Shown here piece by piece: positions 39,401 through 47,655 of a stretch of DNA of 64,000 bases (its first letter is position 1; each line of letters opens with the position of its first letter). This stretch comes from Nostoc sp. JL33 (GTDB lineage Bacteria; Cyanobacteriota; Cyanobacteriia; Cyanobacteriales; Nostocaceae): positions 1-64,000 of the forward strand of contig NZ_JABXKP010000049.1 in assembly GCF_017114985.1 (NCBI RefSeq), in the 5' to 3' direction. A model generated the notes under the pieces. That model was given only the letters and a program-made list of their open reading frames with translations. It was not told where the DNA came from and searched no databases. The position numbers and the translations under genes were made by a program.

Positions 39401-40417
39401 GAGTGGCACATCATCCTCTGAATGTTTAGCCTGGCGATATGCTTGTCCCAATGATTGCATTAACTTGGCTCTAGTATCTGGTTCTGGTTCCACCCCCCAG
39501 AATTGAGCAGCAAGACTTTCAATACCATTGGATGTGACAGCGATCGCTCTAGCGTTACAACTTCCTTCTAATCGCTTATGCACGCGCAACAGATGAATCA
39601 GGCGATCGGTATATGATGATGCCTGACAGAGCTTAAATAATGGTTTATCTTGACCACTAAATGCTGAAAGAAAGTTTTCCAACCTTTTAGAGAGTGAAAA
39701 ATCTTCACCCTCGACCTCTGCACAAACTCTAGAGAAAACCCCTCGTGATTCAATGTAACGGGCATAGCGACTAATTTCTTCTCTATGAGGAGCTTCTTTT
39801 TGAAAATCTGCAAATTTGAGGGGTGCGTTATACGAAAATTCCAGGCAGATAATTAAATTCTCAATTTTTTTGTGTTTTGGATTTTGTGGCTGAGAGGAGG
39901 CAGTTTTCTCATCTTTGGAAGGGCTAAATTCGTTGGACAGCCATAAAATAAAATCGGCTCTGGCTGGTTGTCCACGCTTGACTAAGTTCTCGTCTGGTTT
40001 TCCTGGTAGGTTGAAAGCTTCTTGAAATGCTTTTGCTGTCTCTTCTTTTTCTTCATCCCGTTGCATTTGCTGTCCTGGCAATGTCAACGGACACCAAATT
40101 GCTTCTAGTTTAGGTTGTCTAATTTGACTGTGGTTGAGACACTCACGCATTGCTGTCCAACCTAAACCATAGCCGAGTACCAGCAGATGACGCAGCATTG
40201 TTTCCACCCATTCTTTGTTATTGGGATCTGTTATTTTGAATGCTTTCACTAGTTGCTGGGAGACATCTGCATTTTTGTGAGATTGCCAAGGCTGGAGAAC
40301 AGGATGATCGTTCAACAGTAAGTTTCTGTGAATCAACTGTTGTAAAACACCGCGTTTAACAGCAATTTCAAATACCTGCCCCCAAATAGAGGCTTGTTGT
40401 AGAAGGGATGATTCCAT
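36473..40417 (-). CDS. large helicase-like P-loop NTPase of the purH island
   Basis: 1,314 residues of unrecognised family. A Walker A EGNPGIGKTTAV (G465 on) and an acidic box VMVDELAGDG (D680/E681) define the first motor half; SGARGVSFPKTDWIIAAIPRF and QLIYRGRG (R937, an arginine-finger-like motif VI) define the second, so this reads as a superfamily 2-type helicase. The N-terminal 450 residues include RADFILWL (D155) and LIICLEFSYN (E193), the spacing of a PD-(D/E)xK core but with serine in place of the lysine, so a nuclease fold is possible and activity doubtful. The C-terminal 350 residues are novel. Its ATG overlaps the stop of the 1,066-residue gene (TAATG), indicating coupled translation. 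Confidence 0.75.
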   Translation of the reverse strand: MESSLLQQASIWGQVFEIAVKRGVLQQLIHRNLLLNDHPVLQPWQSHKNADVSQQLVKAFKITDPNNKEWVETMLRHLLVLGYGLGWTAMRECLNHSQIRQPKLEAIWCPLTLPGQQMQRDEEKEETAKAFQEAFNLPGKPDENLVKRGQPARADFILWLSNEFSPSKDEKTASSQPQNPKHKKIENLIICLEFSYNAPLKFADFQKEAPHREEISRYARYIESRGVFSRVCAEVEGEDFSLSKRLENFLSAFSGQDKPLFKLCQASSYTDRLIHLLRVHKRLEGSCNARAIAVTSNGIESLAAQFWGVEPEPDTRAKLMQSLGQAYRQAKHSEDDVPLDLDAEIRLVFRKLVRSLPSAFKEQAQHLAENPTLGQYSHFLFQENVTDFYNPMGEISKAEAIASIEDNDALLEFFGGNPVARIADCVNEMNPDKATIPLRQVHEAAVFAGISAAQVGKINVLALEGNPGIGKTTAVMKFLKQQTQGFLFLYLSPRVVINRDVTDKLARDNNRPTGILTITSNKNLIVAAPEWYTKQVQENNFPSRCIDSAVVVDGIEKLTLPDSNIFFLNPEQEHDIDCNIVGSTRFKRRLNERDYSVESLYSPGVLGTIAKSARKLLEANPKVNQLVMTAAIQGYRTLNDQSTTVNAFNNLFAKKADTKPGKKERSAFAARIPTIVVMVDELAGDGAGAPFVRKLAEWLEQQFIKPFDTNQSPFKIVLILADASLSNEVVLDSFLNSGNRAPDKILISQSRGEAAFRVTGTCTKIGPKKHPTLHVMTNSYPASKLSIDYSIRLSPIKPGQNSDGTEQTIRQAIREKSEEESLTNAYLEIKAGLQQGAEQLIFFAQDKAFLRQLQEKLTTGKEALVNREQVEVLDQSVSPDRRLKLVKPPRRDEVRVFLMTSSGARGVSFPKTDWIIAAIPRFNIEAALMEVAQLIYRGRGMYTDPETGMEVSGDNKARRLVMLINDFIIEREDIDPKRLWLRQSSDLLTLLVMLRSTIHTRIKGDAGLNKNRIAFVPVGSVGDEELLRLMSDDVLDFLREAKIFISDSHPQEAKAIVKKAEQLTANIFKHFDLRGQSLEKNAKSYANYQTLQALVKTVSRISSRLLPSLDNDELKIPDNLTCIGPFWIEDWSDRQTEEIFSFEAWKADVKQNSTRLLGSLKEIAESKKFKFPSKLKRPANELYKLLSREQEGFVIESSTRQTLKTKNIVIGLPLDYPHFWNEQSEDDTRQQVLEDPQAWRSALGRSLTPQGLIIPVVPHYRTFPWIAVAGRRIFTQLETVFSDRYFMASSELNLLNTILLEDEADNINVRLGIT

Positions 40418-43400
40418 TACTTCCTGTGCAGAACTTGAGAAACGTGGGTAAGTACAGCGCGATAATTAAGGAATACCTGTCCTTTGCGGCGGGTGTGGAG
40501 AACTTTCACTTCGCCAGCCCCTTCAACTGTAGTAGGCGCTATCCAACTAAATGGGTCTAGTACTGGGATCAGCTGACCTTTTTGCACACCTCGTTCAGCT
40601 TCGAGAAAATGCAAGCCCCGCAGCACATCTAGTAAGCAGTCATGAATAGGAGACTTCCCTTCTGGATTTATCAAATGCAGACGAGCGCGTTCAGTCCAGT
40701 TGATATCGCTAACTTTTGCATCCGATAATAGAAAATAGATGCAGAAACCAGATTGTAGGCGCTCTTCTGGTTGAATAGCATAAAGTGTGGCAAAAGTATA
40801 AACCGGAATTAAATCACGAAAGTAGTCGGCCCTAACGGAGCGCTGAAAATCTGAATAATCTCCAGCTTGCAAAATTTCAAATGCTGCTTCATTGTATCCG
40901 CGATCGCGCAAGCGTGTAGCAGGAAATACATCCCGCACCATTGGGTAAATGTTGATATCAGGAAAAGTTTGAAAGACTTCTTCTAAAAATTCTGTAGGTA
41001 TTAAAGAAGAATTGTAAGTTGCGGCTCGATTAATGCGGCGATCGCCATAAGCATGAGCTAATAAAATAATGTGCTGACATCCTTTAGCTCTGAGGTGACG
41101 AATTTCTTCTTTGACTGAGCGTTGCGTTTTCAGTTGTTCTTGAGAATCAAGCACATCAGACTGCATCTGTTCTCTCTTGAGTTCATAACCTATGAACGGT
41201 TCACTAACAGCTGTAGCAATATAACTTTGAGTGAGAAAAAGATAAGCCTTTTCAGCATCATTTAGAGAATTCCCTTCGTTACAGGGACGGCTGGCGTAGG
41301 AAATTAAACCAATCTTGGGCGCTGAATGGATATATCGCCTACTGATGCAAAGTTGGAATGCACTCAACAATGCATTAAAAGTACCAGATTTAATAAATTC
41401 TTGTGTCTTTTTAGGTTGGTTCGCCAGATTTTCTAGAATAAGTCCCTGCATTCGGATAGGGGTATCTTCACCTAGTATGGCTTCCAAGGTTTGGGCAGCT
41501 GCATAAATATAAGCATCGCCGCTCTTGTCCTTATCTTCATCATCTAGTTCTTTTCCTGTTTCTTGCAGTCGCAGCATTAAGGTTGTAAAATCAACCGATT
41601 TTTCCTTCTGACCACGTTTTTGCAATCGTGTAATGAGTTTCCACAAACAGCAGTAAACTAGTACAGCAAAGGCGGTAACTGCGGCTGCATGATACTGCTT
41701 ATTTTCCTCAGAGCCTCTTGTATTGGCTCGCCGCTTTACTGTTTCAACATCGTATTCCACTATGATGGCGGCTGGTAATAACCATTCTGTTTCTGCTTGA
41801 GAAGCATTGTTAGAAAGCTCATAAGTCAATTTACCATCTTGTCCCTTTTGCCAAGAACGAGGAACCCAACAAACTTGGAGGAGTTTCTGTGGCAATAAAC
41901 GCTTTGCCCGTATTTGACTACGTGTGCCTTTAGTTATTAAGTCGTATTCCGAAAGCTCGGCAGTAACCTTAACTGAAAATAGAAGTCCTGATGTTGCTGG
42001 TTGCTCACAAATTTCAATATGTTTAAACCATTCAACCTGTTCGCTGGAATTTTCTTGTCGCTCTACAAGCAACTTTCTTACGTCTGGTGTTGCACCTTCT
42101 AGCCGATCCCAATTAATGATACTGCTTTTAACACAGATGAATTGTTCTGAGGAGCGATCCTGAGCTTGAAGTATGACTTTTTGGCTCTTGTCGCGCAGTA
42201 CTTTCGTCAAAGCCTTAGCAATAGATTTCATTGACTGGGAGCGTTCCTGTAATTCGTCTAAAGTCTGGCTAATAGCTTCCTTACCCTGCGATTGAAAATT
42301 TGTTCGGAGTTGATTCACCACATCGGTTAGTGATTCTTTAGTTAGCGAGACTTCATCCTGTTTAGGAATGACGACTGCCAAAAAGATGAGTTGAGCTAAA
42401 CGACGACAAAGTTCCCAAGGTTTTTGTAAGGAAGATTGATCGTCACTGAGTAAATATTTTTTAATTTTCTCAATTCGTACTTCAAAAGCAGGTTTGCCTA
42501 ATTCTGGGTTGTCTCCATTGACTCGAAAACGATAGCTGACTTCACGCTCAACTTGATTTTCAGTCTTTTTCTCAAAAATTTGAGTTGTCCACTCAGGCCA
42601 AACAGCTAGACAATAATAAAAGGTTGCTTTGCTAAGTTCATCGGCCAAGTCGAACTCAGCTGCGCTACCGAAATGAGCCGTTAAATCAAACGTATAGTCT
42701 TCTTCTTTAGCAGATTCAACTAAAATGCGTATTCGATTGACATACTCTACTAAAAGTTGGTAATCTGCGTCGTTACTCGATCGAGCATCGTCTGCGATCG
42801 TTTCCATAATCCGAAAGCTAATTGTCAATCGGACTCGTGACAATGCTTCGTCGTCTATGAAATTTAAAAAACGCTGGATTTGGCTATCGTATCGATTTTT
42901 TTCTTCTTTCAAAGTTGCGATCGATGAATTAACTTCATCTTCATCGTTGCCAAGTTCGTTTTCTAAATATTTTGCGGCAGCACTGCACATTTGCTCAAAA
43001 TAATCAGTATTTTCAACTCGTTCGCGTGCAGAAATAACTGTCGCCACCGACTTGTTAGCCTTAGTATCTCCAGCTTGAAATGCTATGGGTACGAGGTTGG
43101 CAGTATTGGGCATATTTCGGAAAGACGTACCTACTTTTTTGCCAAGTTGTTCGAGTTGCTTCTCAGCGTCATCTAACAGCAATGTTGATAATAAGCCATC
43201 GGAAGGCACAGCAGTATTCAGTGCTTGATCAATAGCAGTCATTAATCTGTCTATCGTACTCGGTAACTTTGTAGCATTGCCATCACTCAAACAGCCACCA
43301 ACGCGTGACCTATTCCCATTTGCTGGCATCGATAAGTTTTGAATAAACCCACCGCCTTGAGCAGGATTAAAAGCTTTTTGAAATTGTTGTGTGAAAAATA

Positions 43401-43617
43401 GCCGATACATAACGGCTGAAGTACATATTCTCAGACGTTTATTTTGTTTGTCATCAAATTCAAACAGCTGCATCTCTTTGGGATTCAGCCGGTTGGGATT
43501 TGCCTGATTACTGCTAGGAGAAATAGCTTGAGCAAGTAGCTCTATGACTGTAGCGAGGTCAATAGACGGCTTAAGCGATCGCGGGTCAACGTTAGCGCCA
43601 GTACCTTGTGAAGGCAT
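40417..43617 (-). CDS. large protein of unknown function, first gene of the purH island pair
   Basis: 1,066 residues that I cannot assign. The N-terminal part is polar, with a long coiled-coil-prone region around 225-255 and 425-470. One hydrophobic segment at about 645-665 (AAAVTAFAVLVYCCLWKLI) could be a membrane or buried helix. From about 780 the order of strands and helices is KIGLISYASRP, YLFLTQSYIATAV, FIGYELKREQM, VKEEIRHLRAKGCQHIILLAHAYGDRRI, INIYPMVRDVFPATRL, then GFCIYFLLSDAKV, which loosely recalls an RNase H/PIWI fold; this is a hypothesis only. Upstream is a 272 bp AT-rich divergent promoter region shared with the 286-residue gene. It is coupled to the helicase-like gene that follows. 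Confidence 0.75.
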   Translation of the reverse strand: MPSQGTGANVDPRSLKPSIDLATVIELLAQAISPSSNQANPNRLNPKEMQLFEFDDKQNKRLRICTSAVMYRLFFTQQFQKAFNPAQGGGFIQNLSMPANGNRSRVGGCLSDGNATKLPSTIDRLMTAIDQALNTAVPSDGLLSTLLLDDAEKQLEQLGKKVGTSFRNMPNTANLVPIAFQAGDTKANKSVATVISARERVENTDYFEQMCSAAAKYLENELGNDEDEVNSSIATLKEEKNRYDSQIQRFLNFIDDEALSRVRLTISFRIMETIADDARSSNDADYQLLVEYVNRIRILVESAKEEDYTFDLTAHFGSAAEFDLADELSKATFYYCLAVWPEWTTQIFEKKTENQVEREVSYRFRVNGDNPELGKPAFEVRIEKIKKYLLSDDQSSLQKPWELCRRLAQLIFLAVVIPKQDEVSLTKESLTDVVNQLRTNFQSQGKEAISQTLDELQERSQSMKSIAKALTKVLRDKSQKVILQAQDRSSEQFICVKSSIINWDRLEGATPDVRKLLVERQENSSEQVEWFKHIEICEQPATSGLLFSVKVTAELSEYDLITKGTRSQIRAKRLLPQKLLQVCWVPRSWQKGQDGKLTYELSNNASQAETEWLLPAAIIVEYDVETVKRRANTRGSEENKQYHAAAVTAFAVLVYCCLWKLITRLQKRGQKEKSVDFTTLMLRLQETGKELDDEDKDKSGDAYIYAAAQTLEAILGEDTPIRMQGLILENLANQPKKTQEFIKSGTFNALLSAFQLCISRRYIHSAPKIGLISYASRPCNEGNSLNDAEKAYLFLTQSYIATAVSEPFIGYELKREQMQSDVLDSQEQLKTQRSVKEEIRHLRAKGCQHIILLAHAYGDRRINRAATYNSSLIPTEFLEEVFQTFPDINIYPMVRDVFPATRLRDRGYNEAAFEILQAGDYSDFQRSVRADYFRDLIPVYTFATLYAIQPEERLQSGFCIYFLLSDAKVSDINWTERARLHLINPEGKSPIHDCLLDVLRGLHFLEAERGVQKGQLIPVLDPFSWIAPTTVEGAGEVKVLHTRRKGQVFLNYRAVLTHVSQVLHRK

Positions 43618-43889
43618 AATTATTTCCTTTGTAATTTTCAGTATTACGACTGCTTCATCTGTCTGAACTTTACAGTCTCAGCAAATGGACTCTGTATTTT
43701 TAATATCTTAAATGTGTCTAATCTGTCAAGATAAATATGTTTTACGTTTCTAATACTTTTTTTAAGATTTTTTACACAAATAATTTTTTACATGATAATG
43801 TGTATCTTTGAAAAGTTAAGGGGAAAATTAATGAGTATAAATTTACAAGCAGAACTAATGTAAATTTTAATTTTTTCTAAAAAGCAAAA
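43618..43889. promoter_or_regulatory. AT-rich divergent promoter region of the island
   Basis: 272 bp between divergent genes, strongly AT-rich with runs of T and A, and without genes. It should contain the promoters of both the large two-gene operon and the 286-residue gene. I could not fix individual -10/-35 elements. Confidence 0.45.
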
Positions 43890-44750
43890 ATGGATAAAAA
43901 TAATTTTGAAGCATTTACTAACTTACCAGCATTGAAAAAAAATGCTATTCAACTCTGTGGTCAAGAATTTATTGATAGCTTGACTCAAAAAGGTCTATAT
44001 GCAAAAGATAGTGAATTCTGGGAAGAGGTTAATAAGAAGCTAAATATTTGTGATGATGCTTATGAAATTAAACAGGCTAGAGAACAAGCAGAACGCGAAC
44101 AACTGTTGTTAGAAAATAAAGCTAAAGAGCAAGCAGAAACACAAAGATTGCTGACAAATAAAAAAGAAATCTTTAGTAAAAACAGAAAAGATTGGAAAAT
44201 TACTGTTTTTGAACTTCCAGAATCAGATATTTTTGGCAAAAATTTTCTAGCAGAGTGTACTAAAGAACCAGACTTAATAAAAACTACTTGGTTTTACAAG
44301 AATCAAGAAGAAGCCTATCGTAAAGCTTGTAATCTTGCAGATGAATTTGAAGTCCAACAAGAAAATTTAAGGATTTTTATGGAGCATTACGCAGTTATGA
44401 AACCTTTATATTTAATGATTATATACCTTTCAAGTGGAGGTCAACATAATGAGTACCTTAACAATAGTCGTGAAAACTCTAAAGAAAATTTTACTGGCGT
44501 TGACTGTTGGAATGGATTTAATTTTGAGATAATTAATGCTTTAGAGGCAGAAGGATTATTAGAACTATCAACAACTAAAAAAACTCTGACAATGAATAAA
44601 AAAGCTATGAAAGCGGCAAGAGAGATTTTACAAAAAATCAATATTGATGGAGTAGACAAGCTACTAGAACAACGCGAATATCATGAAGAATATATTAATT
44701 ATAAGAGTCAATTAGATATTATGGAAGAGCAAGAAGAAGAGGAGGAATAG
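43890..44750 (+). CDS. island protein with DUF6429-like C-terminal domain
   Basis: The 286-residue protein begins with a short helical domain, a highly charged coiled coil at about residues 65-100 (AREQAEREQLLLENKAKEQAE), a central part of unknown fold, and a C-terminal region (about 165-260) with YLMIIYLSSGG, CWNGFNFEIINALEAEGLLEL and KKTLTMNKKAMKAA. That C-terminal pattern (layer of helices, W-x-G-F-x-F/W-x-I-L/I-N-x-L-x-x-x-G) resembles DUF6429, a predicted winged-helix family. It is divergent from the large pair and may regulate it. It is AT-richer than its housekeeping neighbours and ends in a poly-glutamate tail. Confidence 0.65.
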   Translation: MDKNNFEAFTNLPALKKNAIQLCGQEFIDSLTQKGLYAKDSEFWEEVNKKLNICDDAYEIKQAREQAEREQLLLENKAKEQAETQRLLTNKKEIFSKNRKDWKITVFELPESDIFGKNFLAECTKEPDLIKTTWFYKNQEEAYRKACNLADEFEVQQENLRIFMEHYAVMKPLYLMIIYLSSGGQHNEYLNNSRENSKENFTGVDCWNGFNFEIINALEAEGLLELSTTKKTLTMNKKAMKAAREILQKINIDGVDKLLEQREYHEEYINYKSQLDIMEEQEEEEE

Positions 44751-44839
44751 ATGTCGCACTGGCAGAATGCCTGCCATCTGTAGCAGTCTTAATTGATAAA
44801 AGTGATGGCTAGATGATAATTAACGCTATTATTCCTCAT

Positions 44840-44998
44840 GGTCTTGAAGTAAACCAAGGCTTATGCAAAACTTGAGATCCTTCGCTTCTAGCCTACTTTT
44901 AAGGAATTGATCAATGGCGCGTCTAGCCCTGCTGAGTGTATCTAATAAAACTGGTATAATTGACCTAGCCCGTAGCTTGGTTGAAGAATTCGACTTTG
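44840..44998 (+). repeat. right 159 bp direct repeat: purH leader and 5' end
   Basis: Second copy of the repeat at 36312-36470. It supplies the leader and the first 28 codons of the intact purH. Differences from the left copy are two bases in the leader and one synonymous third-position change (AAT for AAC, Asn). Confidence 0.95.
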
Positions 44999-46431
44999 AT
45001 TTAATCAGCAGTGGGGGAACAGCCCAAGCCCTCAAAGATGCGGGACTCCCTGTTACGAAGGTTGCAGATTATACAGGTTCACCAGAAATTTTAGGTGGTC
45101 GAGTCAAAACCCTACATCCCCGAATTCATGGCGGGATTTTGGCGCGGCGAGATGTTCCCGAAGATATTACAGATTTAGAAAATAACCAAATTCGCGCGAT
45201 TGATTTAGTAGTGGTGAATCTATATCCTTTCGAGGAAACGATCGCTAAACCAGGGGTGACATTATTAGAAGCGGTTGAACAAATTGATATCGGTGGCCCT
45301 GCTATGTTAAGGGCATCATCGAAAAACTTCGCCCATCTGGCTGTATTATGCGATCCAGCACAGTATGACGAGTATTTACAAGAATTGCGCCAAAATAACG
45401 GCGAAGCATCCCTAGAGTTTCGCCAAAAGGCGGCATTAAAAGGATTTTCACATACTGCTAGCTATGATCAAGCGATCGCATCTTACCTTGCAGGAACACA
45501 ACAGTACACCCTTAGCGGTACACAATTGCAATCTCTGCGTTACGGCGAGAACCCCCATCAACCCGCCATCTGGTATCAAACTGGTACTACGCCAACGGGA
45601 TGGACAGCCGCGACAAAACTACAAGGCAAAGAACTTAGTTACAATAACTTAGTTGATTTAGAAGCCGCACGCCGAATTATTGCTGAATTCACTGATACGC
45701 CAGCAGCAACGATTATCAAACATACAAATCCCTGTGGTACGGCATTGGGAAGCAGTATTTCCGAAGCGTATCAAAAAGCTTTCAATGCTGACTCTACTTC
45801 TGCCTTTGGTGGAATTGTCGCACTCAACCGCCCAATTGATGCGGCTACAGCTAGCGAGTTAACTAAAACATTTTTAGAATGTGTGGTTGCACCAAGTTGT
45901 GATCCAGAAGCTCAAGAAATTCTAGCCAAAAAATCCAACGTGCGGGTTTTGACTCTACCAGATTTGAGCAGTGGCCCTAAAGATACAGTGAAAGCGATCG
46001 CAGGTGGTTTTCTTGTCCAAGCTAGCGATGACGTGATTGCTGATAGCAGTCAATGGCAAATAGTCAGCGGTCAACCCACACCCGACGAATTAGCCGAATT
46101 GCTGTTTGCTTGGAAAGTTTGCAAACATGTTAAATCTAATGCGATTGTTGTGACGAGCGATCGCACTACACTAGGAGTAGGTGCTGGTCAAATGAACCGC
46201 GTCGGCTCAGTTAAAATTGCCCTAGAACAAGCTGGAGATAAAGCCAAAGGCGCAACTCTCGCCAGCGATGGATTCTTCCCCTTCGATGATTCTGTGAAAA
46301 CAGCCGCAGCAGCAGGAATTACAGCCATTGTCCAACCAGGGGGAAGTTTGCGCGATAAAGATTCTATCATTGCTGCTAACGAACTCGGTTTAGTTATGGT
46401 CTTAACTGGTGTACGTCATTTTTTACACTAA
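44914..46431 (+). CDS. purH: bifunctional AICAR formyltransferase/IMP cyclohydrolase
   Basis: PurH catalyses the last two steps of IMP synthesis: transfer of a formyl group to AICAR and ring closure. The N-terminal cyclohydrolase half begins ARLALLSVSNKTGI and has the GGRVKTLHPRIHGGIL segment; the formyltransferase half has LRYGENPHQ, the catalytic KHTNPCG and the C-terminal GITAIVQPGGSLRDKDSI. Length 505 is normal for the family. The gene is intact; its first 85 bases belong to the right-hand direct repeat, so its promoter and leader might come with the island. An AAGGA box (44901-44905) precedes the ATG. Confidence 0.98.
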   Translation: MARLALLSVSNKTGIIDLARSLVEEFDFDLISSGGTAQALKDAGLPVTKVADYTGSPEILGGRVKTLHPRIHGGILARRDVPEDITDLENNQIRAIDLVVVNLYPFEETIAKPGVTLLEAVEQIDIGGPAMLRASSKNFAHLAVLCDPAQYDEYLQELRQNNGEASLEFRQKAALKGFSHTASYDQAIASYLAGTQQYTLSGTQLQSLRYGENPHQPAIWYQTGTTPTGWTAATKLQGKELSYNNLVDLEAARRIIAEFTDTPAATIIKHTNPCGTALGSSISEAYQKAFNADSTSAFGGIVALNRPIDAATASELTKTFLECVVAPSCDPEAQEILAKKSNVRVLTLPDLSSGPKDTVKAIAGGFLVQASDDVIADSSQWQIVSGQPTPDELAELLFAWKVCKHVKSNAIVVTSDRTTLGVGAGQMNRVGSVKIALEQAGDKAKGATLASDGFFPFDDSVKTAAAAGITAIVQPGGSLRDKDSIIAANELGLVMVLTGVRHFLH

Positions 46432-46515
46432 ATTATTGACCGTGAGGTGTGCAGTTTAGAAAGTGTCACATAATTTACTTGCTTTCTGATAGAAGTAGTG
46501 ATATGTTTTAGTCGT

Positions 46516-46586
46516 GTGTGAGGAGCAAGTTAAAAATTAAAAGCGCCTGGGGTGGAAACACGGCAACACTCCCAAGCGCTTTTTAA
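46516..46586 (+). ncRNA. Yfr2-family-like small RNA, copy 1
   Basis: Part of a unit (46451-46590) repeated two more times. It ends in a terminator-like hairpin AAGCGCCTGGG / CCCAAGCGCTT followed by TTTTT, with GGAAACA in the loop region, the motif typical of the cyanobacterial Yfr2 RNA family. The 5' end is estimated from the GTGTGAGGAGCAAG block following an AT-rich -10-like TATGTT. One C-A mismatch in the stem distinguishes it from copies 2 and 3. Function of Yfr2 RNAs is not settled. Confidence 0.6.
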
Positions 46587-46675
46587 TTTGTCAGAAATTG
46601 GATTGCTTGTACAGTTTTGAAAGTGTCACAGAATTTACTTGCCCTTTGATAGAAGTAGTGATATTGTTTATTTGT

Positions 46676-46746
46676 GTGTGAGGAGCAAGTTGAGAATAAG
46701 AAATGTCTGGGGTGGAAACACGGCAACACTCCCAGGCATTTTTTAA
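46676..46746 (+). ncRNA. Yfr2-family-like small RNA, copy 2
   Basis: Exactly 160 bp downstream of copy 1, with the same upstream block (CAG.TTTGAAAGTGTCACA) in the unit 46611-46750. The hairpin arms AAATGTCTGGG / CCCAGGCATTT differ from copy 3 by paired changes (G-C to A-T and C-G to T-A), which is compensatory and supports a structured RNA. GGAAACA is at 46714-46720, and a T-run follows. Confidence 0.65.
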
Positions 46747-46813
46747 TTTGCACAGAGAAATTGGATTCCTTGCCATACTAGTTACAAAAATTTTGGCAAT
46801 AAAAAAATCGGCT

Positions 46814-47384
46814 GTAGGAGCGTACAAATGTACATCGGTGTCAATCTAATTCATAATTAATAATTACTAATTCATAATTGCAAGACGCTCTCTACGAGAC
46901 GCTACGCTATCAAAAGTTGGCTCTGAACCCACCACCGATTGTAGACCACGCTCATTCAAAAATTTCATTGTTGGCTCCCAAGCCATAAAATTTATGAATT
47001 ATGAATTAAGTAGAGCGGTGTGAATAATTCAAGGTTTGTAGTGAGGGCTTCAGCCATCATTTGAGGACTAAAGTCCTCACTACGAACTAATCTCAAGATT
47101 TTTTACATTACTTAATCTAGTTTGATTTATTCTCACCGACTTACTTATGAATTAATAATTATTTGGTCAACTTAAGCAAAAAGTAGCTTAACTGAAGGCT
47201 TGACTTACCCGCCTGGAACTAAAGTTCTTTGGCTTTTAGCTAAAGTCTACTGAAGTAGACTAAAGATTATTGGGTATATTTCAGTCATATGAAGATGACT
47301 TGAGCTATTAGCAAGGAACTAAAGTTCCTTGCGGGACATGGCTTTTACGTTAAGTTGACACCAATGACAAATGTATGCGCCTAT
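46814..47384. mobile_element. 571 bp terminal-inverted-repeat element, no transposase
   Basis: Left end GTAGGAGCGTACAAATGTAC..GGTGTCAA and right end, reversed, ATAGGCGCATACATTTGTC..GGTGTCAA form ~30 bp imperfect inverted repeats. The inside has only simple and dispersed repeats (TTCATAATT blocks, AACTAAAGTTC palindromes) and no gene. It is inserted between sRNA copies 2 and 3, and shares its GGTGTCAACTTAA end with the element at 58741-59098. Confidence 0.65.
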
Positions 47385-47485
47385 CAACGTGTTTGTACCA
47401 GAAATTGCTTAAATTGGCGGTGCAGTTTTGAAAGTGTCACTCACTATACCCACCTTTTGATAGAAGCAGTGATACTATTTATTTG

Positions 47486-47556
47486 TGTGAGGAGCAAGTT
47501 AAAAATAAAAAGCGTCTGGGGTGGAAACACGGCAACACTCCCAGGCGCTTTTTAAT
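47486..47556 (+). ncRNA. Yfr2-family-like small RNA, copy 3
   Basis: The third unit (47421-47559), displaced from copies 1 and 2 by the inserted element. Hairpin AAGCGTCTGGG / CCCAGGCGCTT plus TTTTT, with GGAAACA at 47523-47529. The promoter block CAGTTTTGAAAGTGTCAC is conserved, with TACTAT as a possible -10. Confidence 0.65.
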
Positions 47557-47655
47557 TGGTATGCAGAAAAAAGTTCTTGCAGATTCGCCAGAATTATTGA
47601 GATAATCACCTACAGTTAGAAATCCAGTCAACCCCACCCACAATCAGAAATCTAG

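Noticed and set aside
36473-44839. An integrase or transposase inside the island
   Set aside because: The three island proteins show no tyrosine or serine recombinase motifs nor a DDE triad that I can recognise.
46451-47559. Tandem units as NsiR1 repeats or a CRISPR array
   Set aside because: There are only three units, two spaced by 160 bp and the third displaced; there are no spacers, and the GGAAACA hairpin fits Yfr2 better than NsiR1.
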